Virus record (IMG/VR): IMGVR_UViG_3300021375_001164
Location: 1-22,249 of that record
DNA: 22,249 nucleotides
Origin: a virus
Reading direction: 5' to 3' (one strand)
A model generated the notes under the pieces. That model ran no database searches and was not told the DNA's origin. It was given only the letters and a program-made list of their open reading frames with translations. The position numbers and the translations under genes are program-made. The stretch's first letter is position 1. Every line of letters begins with the position of its first letter. Shown here piece after piece: positions 13,868 through 21,938 of this stretch.

Positions 13868-14689
13868 GTTCTTTAATGGCAATCCTGCTGCAATTTCTTC
13901 TATAGTATATTCGGTGTGAGCGTAGTCATTGAGCCATTGTGTTCTATCTGGCATTAGAGGCTGTTCAATATGATGTAAAAAGTCTATGTCGTTAGCAACA
14001 TCGTAAGCAAGACTATGGGTACTAACGAAAGCAGGAACACCATTGATACAAGAGTGAATCCCCGGATTTGAGCTGTAACTGATAGTAGCCCAAACATTAT
14101 CAAAACCCATATCGAAATCATCATAAGTGTTAGTAACATGTCGAGGTTCCTGTCTGTATACGTTTTTAAATTCTTTTTCGATATGTGCTAACGGACATCT
14201 TGGATGTGGCCGAAATATAATAGGGCGGTCTGTGTGTTTGCGTATTTCACTAATAGTTTCTATAACCCAGTTACTCATCCTAGGCATTCCTTGCCATTGA
14301 AGACTTTTATCGTGTTGTCCTGCTATTAGTATATACTCGCCGTCAGTACGCCACGGCTTTACTTCCAAGTTAAGTAAGTTACTCCTATCACTGCTATTAC
14401 CAATATCGCCAAAGAAAGCATCTCTGTTAATACCATTTAATCCAACCTTCCAAGTTGTTCCTCGTTTAATTCCACCGACTTCAAGTACTATAACTGGTTT
14501 GGTTTGATTCCAGATAGCTTCGTTTCTAGCCATTCTGCCATTCCAAAGAACACTCCAAATAACATTAACATCAGCGTCAATATTGTTATAAGAAACATCA
14601 TGCCCAGCAGCCACAAGACTGTGATCAAAAGCATCGAAAACTGGTCTACTATTAAGCGCACCATTGTGTGTCCATAAACTAAATCTCAT
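13847..14689 (-). CDS. KpsC/KpsS-like glycosyltransferase (paralogue 1)
   Basis: A 280-aa protein, last gene of the glycan island. The second half has EVKPWRTDGEYILIAGQ (109-125), IRKHTDRPIIFRPHPR (149-164) and NVWATISYSSNPGIHSCINGVPAFV (198-222). The RPHP block and the SxSS-P-[IL]-x-[GAS] block followed by GVPA resemble capsule-synthesis GT-B proteins of the KpsC/KpsS type, which transfer Kdo. The KPWR and IRKHTDxPI blocks are shared almost word for word with the gene at 19909. The ATG directly follows the methyltransferase stop, with AGG upstream. Glycosyl transfer is likely; donor sugar is inferred, with kdsA/kdsB in the next unit making CMP-Kdo plausible. Confidence 0.7.
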   Translation of the reverse strand: MRFSLWTHNGALNSRPVFDAFDHSLVAAGHDVSYNNIDADVNVIWSVLWNGRMARNEAIWNQTKPVIVLEVGGIKRGTTWKVGLNGINRDAFFGDIGNSSDRSNLLNLEVKPWRTDGEYILIAGQHDKSLQWQGMPRMSNWVIETISEIRKHTDRPIIFRPHPRCPLAHIEKEFKNVYRQEPRHVTNTYDDFDMGFDNVWATISYSSNPGIHSCINGVPAFVSTHSLAYDVANDIDFLHHIEQPLMPDRTQWLNDYAHTEYTIEEIAAGLPLKNLTPKLI

Positions 14690-15229
14690 TTATCGCCTAA
14701 TAAACATTAAGCCGTATTTTCTCATAAAAGCTTTGCCCATAGTTGTTGAAGTTCTAATCATATCAGTTCCCTTTTGGTCATAGTCAAAACCATATTGATT
14801 AAATATTTCTATCCAGTATTCTTTTGTATTACAGTTAACATGATGATGACCTTTTTTACCAGGAGGTGCATGTGTACAAATTACATATTTTGCTGCTTGA
14901 AAAGCTGGCATATAGTTTGGTATAAATTCTTCGTACACATGTTCTAAAAATTCTACGCTCCAAGCAAGATCAAATTCTTCATCAATTGAAAACTTGCCTT
15001 TACTAAAATCAAATTGTATTTGCAAATCATCTTTTAAACATCTAGGGTCGCCTTCAATTCCAATAGCACGTAGACCTCTTTTTCTTGCAGCTTCGACCTG
15101 ACATGCTTGTCCACAGCCGATATCGATCATGCTTGTTATATTGAAAGTTTCAATTACTTTATCTAAACTGCCTTCATCAACCCAGCAGCGTCCTTCGCCA
15201 CCGCCAAGGTGTTCTTCAACTTCTAACAT
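14690..15229 (-). CDS. SAM-dependent methyltransferase (class I)
   Basis: A 179-aa Rossmann-type methyltransferase. Motif I is MIDIGCGQ (34-41), followed by AIGIEGD (55-61) as the acidic strand-2 end, and FDLAWSVEFLEHV (about 85-97), matching the motif IV region of small-molecule methyltransferases. HAPPGKKGHHHVNC follows, as in proteins that modify sugars or lipids. The start has AAGGAG 6 nt upstream within the end of the preceding gene, and there is no gap between the two. Located between a DxD glycosyltransferase and a KpsC-like gene, it probably methylates a glycan residue, an inference from context. Confidence 0.85.
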   Translation of the reverse strand: MLEVEEHLGGGEGRCWVDEGSLDKVIETFNITSMIDIGCGQACQVEAARKRGLRAIGIEGDPRCLKDDLQIQFDFSKGKFSIDEEFDLAWSVEFLEHVYEEFIPNYMPAFQAAKYVICTHAPPGKKGHHHVNCNTKEYWIEIFNQYGFDYDQKGTDMIRTSTTMGKAFMRKYGLMFIRR

Positions 15230-16075
15230 TTAAAACTCCTTCCAATATGCTTCTGTTCTTTTAACCATAATATCTTTTTTAAGACTTTTGCCAGTATCTT
15301 TGCGCCCGCCTTTCATATGATCCATCCACTTGCCTAGCGGGCCGTTGATCAATGGATGTCCACCGCCGCCTGACTTAGCTTCTTTCAAATACATTTCTGC
15401 GCTATAATCGTGTGATGGAAATTCACTATACTTCTTTAGCAGCTCGCCAAACACATAACTGTCATGCCATTCTTCTAATGTAAAGATACCGTTCTCTGCG
15501 TCTTCGTACATACGCTCAAAGTCTTCTAAGAAACTATGACACACAGGATGATTTAAATTTAGTCCGTAGAACCCGCACTCTGGCCAAGTCTGCGATCCTT
15601 TACCTCTACCAACATATGTAATGTAAGCATTGTCTGGTAGTAGTTGTGCAAAGTCCTCATATTCCCAAGGACTGTGAATAAAGCTATCTGCATCCATCCA
15701 CACACACCACCCCTTAGAGCGTGTACAAGCGTCATACACAGCGTATGTCTTATTGGCGAACCGTATAGCATCCCACTTGAATTCTTTGTTCCAATCCTTG
15801 CGTTTGCTGCGTACAGGGTCATTGCTAACGTCTCCATTAGCTTTGGGAACATTGCCCCACTTTGCTTTGAACACATTTAGTTTAGGTAATACTGCCTTTG
15901 CATCTAGTATTTCAATACGACTTGGATCAGGATTAACAGGCTTACAGTCTTCTGCATACACTAATAATTTAATACGCTTGTCGACTCTTGCAGCAAAACT
16001 ATCTAAGAATCGTTGTCCGTATTTTGATAATCCTGACGGGTGAAATGTTGTTAATACTGTTATTTGTTTGCTCAT
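15230..16075 (-). CDS. GT-A-like glycosyltransferase with DAD motif
   Basis: A 281-aa protein starting MSKQITVLTTFHPSGLSKYG. GWCVWMDADSFIHSPW (122-137) carries a DxD motif (128-130) at the end of a hydrophobic strand, as expected for metal-dependent nucleotide-sugar transferases. ECGFYGLNLNHP and the EEWHDSYVF segment downstream look like acceptor-side and catalytic regions. The C-terminus is rich in Gly, Lys and His (SGGGGHPLINGPLGKWMDH). The true start is the ATG at 16075, which overlaps the preceding stop by 4 nt (ATGA); the frame upstream is open but lies inside the neighbour. Donor and acceptor are unknown. Confidence 0.82.
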   Translation of the reverse strand: MSKQITVLTTFHPSGLSKYGQRFLDSFAARVDKRIKLLVYAEDCKPVNPDPSRIEILDAKAVLPKLNVFKAKWGNVPKANGDVSNDPVRSKRKDWNKEFKWDAIRFANKTYAVYDACTRSKGWCVWMDADSFIHSPWEYEDFAQLLPDNAYITYVGRGKGSQTWPECGFYGLNLNHPVCHSFLEDFERMYEDAENGIFTLEEWHDSYVFGELLKKYSEFPSHDYSAEMYLKEAKSGGGGHPLINGPLGKWMDHMKGGRKDTGKSLKKDIMVKRTEAYWKEF

Positions 16076-17004
16076 TTTATTGCCCATTTCCTTAGGTGTT
16101 TCCATGCTGTACCATCTTTGAGTTCGTCTAGTGTCCAATGCATTTGTGCCATTTTTTGTATCCATAATTCTCTATCAAACTCTTGTAAATTTTCTATTTG
16201 ATCTAAATTATGATGAGCGACATCAGCTGCTTGACTTCGATCTGGGTCTAATACAATGGTAGGAATTCCTTCAATTGCTGCTGCTATTGCCGGACTACTG
16301 TTATAATTCACAACACAATATGCATGAGAAAAATCTTGTAGTATATTTTCATTATGACTTGTTATAACATTAGGTAATTTATATCTTGCTAACATTCTTT
16401 TATGGGTTAATTGATTTTTATCGCCAGGATGAAACCTAACTACAATTGTTCTATCACTAACCTTTCTTATCTGTTGTACAGTTTTAACTAACCATGGCAT
16501 TAATGCTTTGCTGCCCATACTCCATCCACCGTCACGTTGACAGCATATTAAAATGTTTCTACCAGAATGTGTCCACGGCTTTAGTTTAATACCAAGACGT
16601 TTACTAATTAAATTCCATCTTGCAGGGTCGGGTTGATTGTTACAATATTCGCCTGTGTTAGGAAAAATGCCATCATAGCTATAACGCAGAAACTTATTAG
16701 AATTTCCTTTGTCGGCATATAAAAATAGATTGCTATCTACAATAATAGTACGTTTATTCCGTTTATGTTGATGTTCAATTACATTTTTTCTTAATTGCAG
16801 ATGTGGAGAACTTTTACTATTAGGATGTACAAACCCTTGTATTACTGCTACGTCTGTGTCGACTGGATTATAGTCGCAAACGATTTCTCCCTTGTCTCCT
16901 CTTGCCCACACACCTTCAATAAAATTTACAATAATTTTAGGCTTATCTGGATTAACGTTCTTACTAGGTATTCCCATTAAATAAGATGCTACACTTAATG
17001 TCAC
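16072..17004 (-). CDS. KpsC/KpsS-like glycosyltransferase (paralogue 2)
   Basis: A 310-aa protein. I chose GTG 17004 because AAGGAG lies 7 nt upstream and the GTGA overlaps the preceding stop; an upstream frame to 17031 lacks an SD. The family blocks are present: KPWTHSGRNILICCQ (142-156), IRKVSDRTIVVRFHPGDKN (179-197) and VVNYNSSPAIAAAIEGIPTI (231-250). The FHP block keeps the histidine-proline pair. Residues 15-60 contain a separate N-terminal region of unknown role. The closing W-x4-W pattern (DGTAWKHLRKWAIK) recurs in the neighbour at 17001 (DGTAWRIL), supporting duplication. DNA is more A+T-rich than the flanking DxD transferase genes. Confidence 0.72.
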   Translation of the reverse strand: MTLSVASYLMGIPSKNVNPDKPKIIVNFIEGVWARGDKGEIVCDYNPVDTDVAVIQGFVHPNSKSSPHLQLRKNVIEHQHKRNKRTIIVDSNLFLYADKGNSNKFLRYSYDGIFPNTGEYCNNQPDPARWNLISKRLGIKLKPWTHSGRNILICCQRDGGWSMGSKALMPWLVKTVQQIRKVSDRTIVVRFHPGDKNQLTHKRMLARYKLPNVITSHNENILQDFSHAYCVVNYNSSPAIAAAIEGIPTIVLDPDRSQAADVAHHNLDQIENLQEFDRELWIQKMAQMHWTLDELKDGTAWKHLRKWAIK

Positions 17005-17798
17005 AGTCTCTCTCCTTGTAATATTCTCCAAGCGGTGCCGTCTGCCATTTCAGGCTGTGTAAACTGTGCATATGACAAGTGTGTTAAGAATGCATACATC
17101 TCGTCTTCTGTGGGTATGCGAGGAGAGTCTACGTTTTCTATATTTGTTTCGCAGATTGCACTAGCAGCATTAGGACCTAATGATATGGCCGGCTTCCCGC
17201 ACATTAATGCTTCTGATGCAGCAATACTATTATATGTTATAAGACAATGTACGTCGTCATTAAGTGCTTGTTCTATTGTCTTAGTAGTTACTCTATCAAA
17301 TCTACTAGGTTTCATTCTAATTTCTATAGGACGATCTGTTACAGTTTTTAATTTACTTACTATGTTAGATGTCCACTCATTTGCATTTCCTTGATTAAAC
17401 AAGTTCATAATTTTATCACTCGGCGGACATACTAATATTTTTTTTCCAGGAACAAACTTTTTATAAATATTTTTCCATTTATTTTGCAATATCGTTTCAA
17501 GACGATGTACAGGACGTTCTACAAATTCTTCCATATTTTGTAGTGCATTATGTGTAATGCGATGCCATGTTTTGTGTTTAAAATTACCAAAATATCCAGT
17601 ATCGATTGCGTAAAAGGATTGTCCTAATTCCCAACATCTTTTATATGCTTTTTGGCTGCCGCCGCCAACGCCTCTAATAATAAAACTGCCGTTTATATCA
17701 GCAGGGTTCTGTGAGTAAATACCTTGGGCAAATGTACGCACAAACCCATCTTCAATATTATCTACTGTTCCAGAACCCATCTCATATATTTTACCCAT
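17001..17798 (-). CDS. KpsC/KpsS-like glycosyltransferase (divergent paralogue 3)
   Basis: A 265-aa member of the same group as the genes at 13847, 16072 and 19909. It shares PGKKILVCPPS (117-127), LKTVTDRPIEIRMKPSR (150-166), CLITYNSIAASEALMCGKPAIS (185-206) and the terminal DGTAWRIL. The histidine of the HP block, kept in all three relatives, is lost (MKPSR). The N-terminal acceptor region is also different, with a Gly-rich GVGGGSQKAYKRC stretch. It may have altered specificity or be inactive. Its ATG overlaps the preceding gene end by 8 nt, and its stop overlaps the GTG of the next gene. Confidence 0.68.
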   Translation of the reverse strand: MGKIYEMGSGTVDNIEDGFVRTFAQGIYSQNPADINGSFIIRGVGGGSQKAYKRCWELGQSFYAIDTGYFGNFKHKTWHRITHNALQNMEEFVERPVHRLETILQNKWKNIYKKFVPGKKILVCPPSDKIMNLFNQGNANEWTSNIVSKLKTVTDRPIEIRMKPSRFDRVTTKTIEQALNDDVHCLITYNSIAASEALMCGKPAISLGPNAASAICETNIENVDSPRIPTEDEMYAFLTHLSYAQFTQPEMADGTAWRILQGERL

Positions 17799-18465
17799 TC
17801 ATCATGTCCTGTAGTTCTTTTTTCCAAAGTTCGTTAAATTCACAGTCTCTATAGTTTTCAAACCACGGTCCGCCTTCGGTATAGTGTATTAGTTTTGGTG
17901 TTTCGATGTCATCATACACACCAACGAGATAATTCCAAGTGTGATCTAGTTCGCCAATCTCTTCATCTTTTAACCAACTGAACCTATGAAAATAAGCACC
18001 ATTAAGTTCTGGATCATTTACCATGTCCTGTGTAAGTCTAGCATTACTAGGATGCGCACAGTTAAACAATACAACACTGCTCCAGTTCTTACGTGGATAA
18101 ACAGTTTGCTTTTGTCCATCCATCTTCATGCCTTCTTTAGGTGTATAATCATGTTGTACACACATTACAGCATACTTGTCATCTGCTTGATCAAAAAGTT
18201 CTTTAATGTCTGTAGTAAGGATCATATCGCAATCCATAAACACTGCCCAGCCTTTAAAGTTTGCAAGTTCTGGTACTAAGAAGCGTGTAAATGTAAACTC
18301 TGTACTTGCAAGTTTATCTACAGGACGAGTATACCATCCTGCATCACGTAGCTCTTTTTGCACTAGTGGACGTACATTTGCGTTTGGTTGCCTAGTTAGT
18401 ATACTGTGCTTACACACTTGATAAGCAATATCTTCTCTTGGGTCATATCCTACAAATACTTTCAT
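17791..18465 (-). CDS. GT-A-like (GT8-type) glycosyltransferase
   Basis: A 224-aa protein starting MKVFVGYDPREDIAYQVCKHS, typical of phage and bacterial GT8-like transferases. GWAVFMDCDMILTTDI (72-87) contains the DxD motif (78-80) that binds the metal and nucleotide sugar. LIHYTEGGPWFENY near the C-terminus (about 192-205) corresponds to the His and GPW region that closes the active site in GT8. I recall close relatives in marine myoviruses. The ATG overlaps the preceding stop as TAATG. It precedes paralogue 3, so the two likely add successive residues to the same glycan. Confidence 0.88.
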   Translation of the reverse strand: MKVFVGYDPREDIAYQVCKHSILTRQPNANVRPLVQKELRDAGWYTRPVDKLASTEFTFTRFLVPELANFKGWAVFMDCDMILTTDIKELFDQADDKYAVMCVQHDYTPKEGMKMDGQKQTVYPRKNWSSVVLFNCAHPSNARLTQDMVNDPELNGAYFHRFSWLKDEEIGELDHTWNYLVGVYDDIETPKLIHYTEGGPWFENYRDCEFNELWKKELQDMMNG

Positions 18466-19238
18466 TAATCTCTTCTTTCAATATCTTCTTCATAGCATAC
18501 ACCCCATTGTATTTCGAGTATGTGTGCATTCTCTGTTCCTGGATTACTTGCTTTGTGCCAAACTTCCATACCTATTTCATATGGTCTATTATGTGCTTCT
18601 AAATGTGTAATGTTTTTAATTTCATTATACTCAGTGTCCATTTTTACTATACCTTGCAGTACTTGCCATTGTTCACTACGTTCAAAATGTTTTTGATCAC
18701 TTAGACTTTTGCCTGGATATATTACAAGTTCTTTTACTTTATAACCTTTGTCTGGAACATCATCTAGCACACGCCAGTAACCCCAATTGCGTTCTGTCTT
18801 TTGTGTTTTCCACTCATCGAGTATCCAACTACTGCTGTTAGCTTTGTTAACGCCGCCGACTCCCCACACAAATTCTACATCCGGATGATCTTTCCATGCA
18901 GTGTATTCGGGTGTTGAGGTATTGGTTCTATCGCCTCCATTGGCAAACAACAGTTTCCAACTGCTACCTTTGGTTGCTAATACAAAACCTATTGCACTAC
19001 ATGCACTGTCGTCATCGTCATTGAATCCAATAACTTCATCTACACAGCCTAGTTCTTTGATGATAGCGGCACGTTCTTCAAAGGACATAAACGGTCTGCC
19101 TTTCTTACGTGTTAACCATTCGTCACTGTTAACTCCGACAACTAAGTAATCACCAAGTTCTCGTGCTGCTTTAAAATATGCAATGTGCCCTGAGTGTAAG
19201 GGATCAAATCCGCCTGTTACTAATACTACTTTGCTCAT
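18465..19238 (-). CDS. Nucleotidyltransferase fused to phosphomannose-isomerase-type cupin
   Basis: A 257-aa two-domain enzyme. Residues 1-145 form a cytidylyltransferase-type domain: VVLVTGGFDPLHSGHIAYF (4-22) has the HxGH signature, and VGVNSDEW (34-41) and LLFANGGDR (97-104) are further family blocks, as in the RfaE/HldE C-terminal domain. Residues 150-257 match the C-terminal cupin of type II phosphomannose isomerases: NWGYWRVLDD (151-160), YKVKELVIYPGKSLSDQKHF (166-185), ERSEQWQVLQG (186-196) and LEIQWG (241-246), with Q182, H184 and E189 as likely zinc ligands. It probably prepares an activated sugar for the island. Start ATG 19238 gives TAATG overlap with the FkbM gene and a nearby GGAG; the frame open further upstream lies inside that gene. 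Confidence 0.83.
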   Translation of the reverse strand: MSKVVLVTGGFDPLHSGHIAYFKAARELGDYLVVGVNSDEWLTRKKGRPFMSFEERAAIIKELGCVDEVIGFNDDDDSACSAIGFVLATKGSSWKLLFANGGDRTNTSTPEYTAWKDHPDVEFVWGVGGVNKANSSSWILDEWKTQKTERNWGYWRVLDDVPDKGYKVKELVIYPGKSLSDQKHFERSEQWQVLQGIVKMDTEYNEIKNITHLEAHNRPYEIGMEVWHKASNPGTENAHILEIQWGVCYEEDIERRD

Positions 19239-19867
19239 TAACTCCATCCGAATACATAATCTTTTTTGACTCTTGCCAGTTGAACAGCACCATGATTTTT
19301 TAAAAAAGTACCTGCGCAAAATTCTGTGTCAGGGTGCTGCTCTACGATAATAATAGGTTTATATTTTAATATAGTTTCGCTACCGCCTTTGAGAATTTCT
19401 AATTCATAGCGTTCACAGTCTAATTTTAACAAGCCGAATCTAGGAAGATCTAAATCATCCATACGCTTTATATCAATACTGCCTTGGCCCATTGTTTCGT
19501 CTTTGACATAACTTTGTCCGGTATTATCATTAACAATTTCTATGTCAATAGTACTATTAGCATTGCCTAATGCATATTTTCTTAATTCTACATTTAAGTC
19601 CTGTGTGTTTCTTTCTAAGCATTCGTAAACTTGATCAACCGGTTCAAATGCAATAATCTTTTTAAATTTTGTAGATAGCGGAACAGTAAATAAACCAACG
19701 TTTGCTCCAACGTCAATGCATAAATCATAATCAGTTATATGTTCATATGCTGCTGCTCTAATAAGATCTTGATATTCTGCCGGGCCGCCTTGACTTATTC
19801 TTTTTTTAATAAGACGTTCAAAGTGATTATCACTATCAGGCATCCAATAATTATAAACTTGCTTCAT
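19238..19867 (-). CDS. FkbM-family methyltransferase
   Basis: A 209-aa SAM-dependent methyltransferase. It has CIDVGANVGLFT (50-61) as motif I, IIAFEP (71-76) as the strand-2 acidic end, and LLKLDCERYELEILKGG (146-162), the diagnostic FkbM block, followed by PIIIVEQH. FkbM enzymes usually O-methylate sugars or natural products and are common in surface-glycan clusters. A 41-nt gap with an AGAGAAAG purine run precedes the ATG, the only sizeable intergenic space inside the island. I see no clear promoter in that gap. It probably modifies a residue added by the neighbouring transferases. Confidence 0.92.
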   Translation of the reverse strand: MKQVYNYWMPDSDNHFERLIKKRISQGGPAEYQDLIRAAAYEHITDYDLCIDVGANVGLFTVPLSTKFKKIIAFEPVDQVYECLERNTQDLNVELRKYALGNANSTIDIEIVNDNTGQSYVKDETMGQGSIDIKRMDDLDLPRFGLLKLDCERYELEILKGGSETILKYKPIIIVEQHPDTEFCAGTFLKNHGAVQLARVKKDYVFGWS

Positions 19868-19908
19868 GTTTACTTTCTCTTAATTTTAAATACTTATCCA
19901 GTATGTTT

Positions 19909-20865
19909 TTAGAAGTATGCAGGTTTGAGTCTATTCCATGCAAAGCCTGAACGATGCTCGTGAAAATAATATTGTGTGTATGCTAGATCATATAACCATT
20001 GCTCACGAGGTATATCTAGTTTTGGATTGTTTAAGTAAGATAAGTCAGGTTGAGATACGTCGAAACTCATTGCAGTATCGTCTAATGCAAATGTAGGAAT
20101 GCCTTCACATGCACTTTCTATAAGGGTGTTACTAGTTGTACCAATAACTGCCCATGCATTGTCGAAGTCTTTTTGTAAGCCTCTGCCACCGTTTGCAATT
20201 GTTTGTGTATCGTAATTAGTAGTATGCGTTACGTTAGGTATTCCTTCTTTTGCTGCAATACCCGCAGCTATTGATCTGCTTTTGTTTGCTTTTGGATGCC
20301 CTCTAAGAACAATAGGCATATCAGTATGCTCACGAATTTTACGCAAGCAATCAGACACATACGCCCAATATTGATTACCCCAAACTTTATGCACTTGTTC
20401 TAAGCTACTGTCATTGGGCTTTTGCAAAATGAATAATATGTAATCACCCTTTGCTCTCCAAGGCTTTATTTCTATGTTTTGGTCTTTTTGTATTTTGTTA
20501 AATCTATCCGGCGGGCTATTTTCATTACAAAATATTCCCTGGCGCATAAAATGATTCCAGCCTACACGTTGCATAAACAGTGGATTCTTATCTTGTAATG
20601 CTGTTGTGCCCCTACGAAATACAGGACTTTCATATACTAAAAAAGGTTTGCCTGATTCTTTAATAAAATCAAACTGGTCTTTTAACTTAGGGGTTGAAAA
20701 TTTATATATATTAGTTTGCATATATCCATCGGCACTCTTAACTAATGGATCATCTAAATTTTCTACTATCTTAAAATTAGGCAAATCTGGAACAAATAAT
20801 AAATTTTGATTATCAAAGCTGCCTTTTATACCAACTATTAACGGTTCACTAAGTTTTAATTTCAT
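19909..20865 (-). CDS. KpsC/KpsS-like glycosyltransferase (paralogue 4)
   Basis: A 318-aa protein, most similar by eye to the gene at 13847: EIKPWRAKGDYILFILQKP (132-150), IRKIREHTDMPIVLRGHPK (around 174-192) and AWAVIGTTSNTLIESACEGIPTFA (237-260) follow the same order. The histidine-proline pair is present at 190-191. The N-terminal 130 residues differ from the other paralogues and probably bind the acceptor. The ATG follows AGG at 9 nt and overlaps the preceding gene by 17 nt. DNA is noticeably A+T-rich. The family resemblance to capsule Kdo transferases is by motif only; the acceptor could be lipid-linked or a virion or host surface glycan. Confidence 0.72.
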   Translation of the reverse strand: MKLKLSEPLIVGIKGSFDNQNLLFVPDLPNFKIVENLDDPLVKSADGYMQTNIYKFSTPKLKDQFDFIKESGKPFLVYESPVFRRGTTALQDKNPLFMQRVGWNHFMRQGIFCNENSPPDRFNKIQKDQNIEIKPWRAKGDYILFILQKPNDSSLEQVHKVWGNQYWAYVSDCLRKIREHTDMPIVLRGHPKANKSRSIAAGIAAKEGIPNVTHTTNYDTQTIANGGRGLQKDFDNAWAVIGTTSNTLIESACEGIPTFALDDTAMSFDVSQPDLSYLNNPKLDIPREQWLYDLAYTQYYFHEHRSGFAWNRLKPAYF

Positions 20866-21496
20866 TTTTAAACTGCCTATAAACTTCTAAATATTTATGT
20901 GTAATTTTATTGTCGCCTTTGAGTGTTAAAAATATACTGCCGCGGCCGTTTTTTCCGATTGACATCCATTTATAATGTACAGGCACAAAGTTAAATTTAT
21001 CTTTTAATTTTGATAGGACTTTTTGATCTCTGCCAACTTTCCATGTCGATATTGGGTCAGAATTAAGTAGTTCTGCGTATTCGTATCTAAAGTTATCATT
21101 CTTAAAACAAACTAATCCGCAAAGCCAGCGATCGGGTTTTTTGTCTTTTACTAAAATATTTTGCTTATCAAATATATTAATAAATTCTTCTTTTGTAAAT
21201 TTCTTACAACATATAGTATCTGCATCAATAGTAAGTACAAATTCTGTAGTAGGAATTTTAGATACTGCAAGAAATCTTACAGCTTGCAAATAAGATATTT
21301 TTGAATCTTCGTTATCGAAAGAAATTTCTTCTGTAGTATATTCTACAAAAGGTAATTTTTTTAGATTTTTTGGATTTACTACATGACAACGTAATTTAAT
21401 ATCAGGACAGTTAAAGTTTATAGATTTTAGTAGTGTTGATGCCCAGTCATCGTAGTATTTTTGATCAACTCCTACTAAAATACTACACGCTTGCAT
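20849..21496 (-). CDS. GT-A-like glycosyltransferase with DAD motif
   Basis: A 215-aa protein, first gene of the glycan island. FVLTIDADTICCKKF (86-100) supplies a DxD motif (91-93) after a hydrophobic strand; the preceding YLQAVRFLAVSKIP helix is as in GT8/GT-A proteins. LCGLVCFKNDNFRYEY downstream resembles the substrate-side strand. The gene is strongly A+T-rich with many Lys, Ile and Asn codons, unlike the adjacent uvsY-like gene, suggesting separate acquisition. Its ATG overlaps the end of uvsY by 14 nt, so the island is translationally joined to the recombination genes. Donor and acceptor unknown. Confidence 0.72.
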   Translation of the reverse strand: MQACSILVGVDQKYYDDWASTLLKSINFNCPDIKLRCHVVNPKNLKKLPFVEYTTEEISFDNEDSKISYLQAVRFLAVSKIPTTEFVLTIDADTICCKKFTKEEFINIFDKQNILVKDKKPDRWLCGLVCFKNDNFRYEYAELLNSDPISTWKVGRDQKVLSKLKDKFNFVPVHYKWMSIGKNGRGSIFLTLKGDNKITHKYLEVYRQFKNEIKT

Positions 21497-21938
21497 CTTC
21501 CATCCCTGCTACTCTAAGCTTTACAACATTAGTTATCTGCCATTGCTTTTGATCAAGTCCTTTTAACAGTCCTAACCATTTGTTACGCATTAGAGCAAAC
21601 TCGTTGATAATCTTTTCGTAGTCAACAACGTCTGCCTCACCGTCGACGTATTTTTCAACGTCACGGCTTGACAGAGCTCGTTGATAGTTTTCAAGATATT
21701 TCTTAAAGTACGAGCTGCGCAACCTACGCAGCTCGATGTTTAAGTAGTTGAGGATTGCTTCAATTTCTTGAAGCTGGTTAAAACGCTGTTCAACGATACC
21801 GGGCATTTCTGCCGCAGCACGTTCCACATTGCCTTTGAGTTTTACATCTAGACGACCTTGTATCAGCTCGTCTTCAAAGAACTGTACAGCACTTGGTATC
21901 TTACTAATGTCTCGCGATACTTCGCTATACCAACCCAT
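21483..21938 (-). CDS. uvsY: UvsY-like recombination mediator
   Basis: In T4, UvsY loads the UvsX recombinase onto single-stranded DNA coated with gp32. This 151-aa helical protein is slightly longer than T4 UvsY (137 aa). It shows the family layout: a helical N-terminal half (QRFNQLQEIEAILNYLNIELRRLRS), a tyrosine/arginine stretch (SYFKKYLENYQR), the acidic VEKYVDGEADVVDYEK, and a C-terminal helix ending WQITNVVKLRVAGMED, which corresponds to the region preceding the end of T4 UvsY. Position near uvsW also fits T4 order. The start overlaps the previous stop as TAATG. The call rests on memory of the pattern. Confidence 0.75.
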   Translation of the reverse strand: MGWYSEVSRDISKIPSAVQFFEDELIQGRLDVKLKGNVERAAAEMPGIVEQRFNQLQEIEAILNYLNIELRRLRSSYFKKYLENYQRALSSRDVEKYVDGEADVVDYEKIINEFALMRNKWLGLLKGLDQKQWQITNVVKLRVAGMEDASV

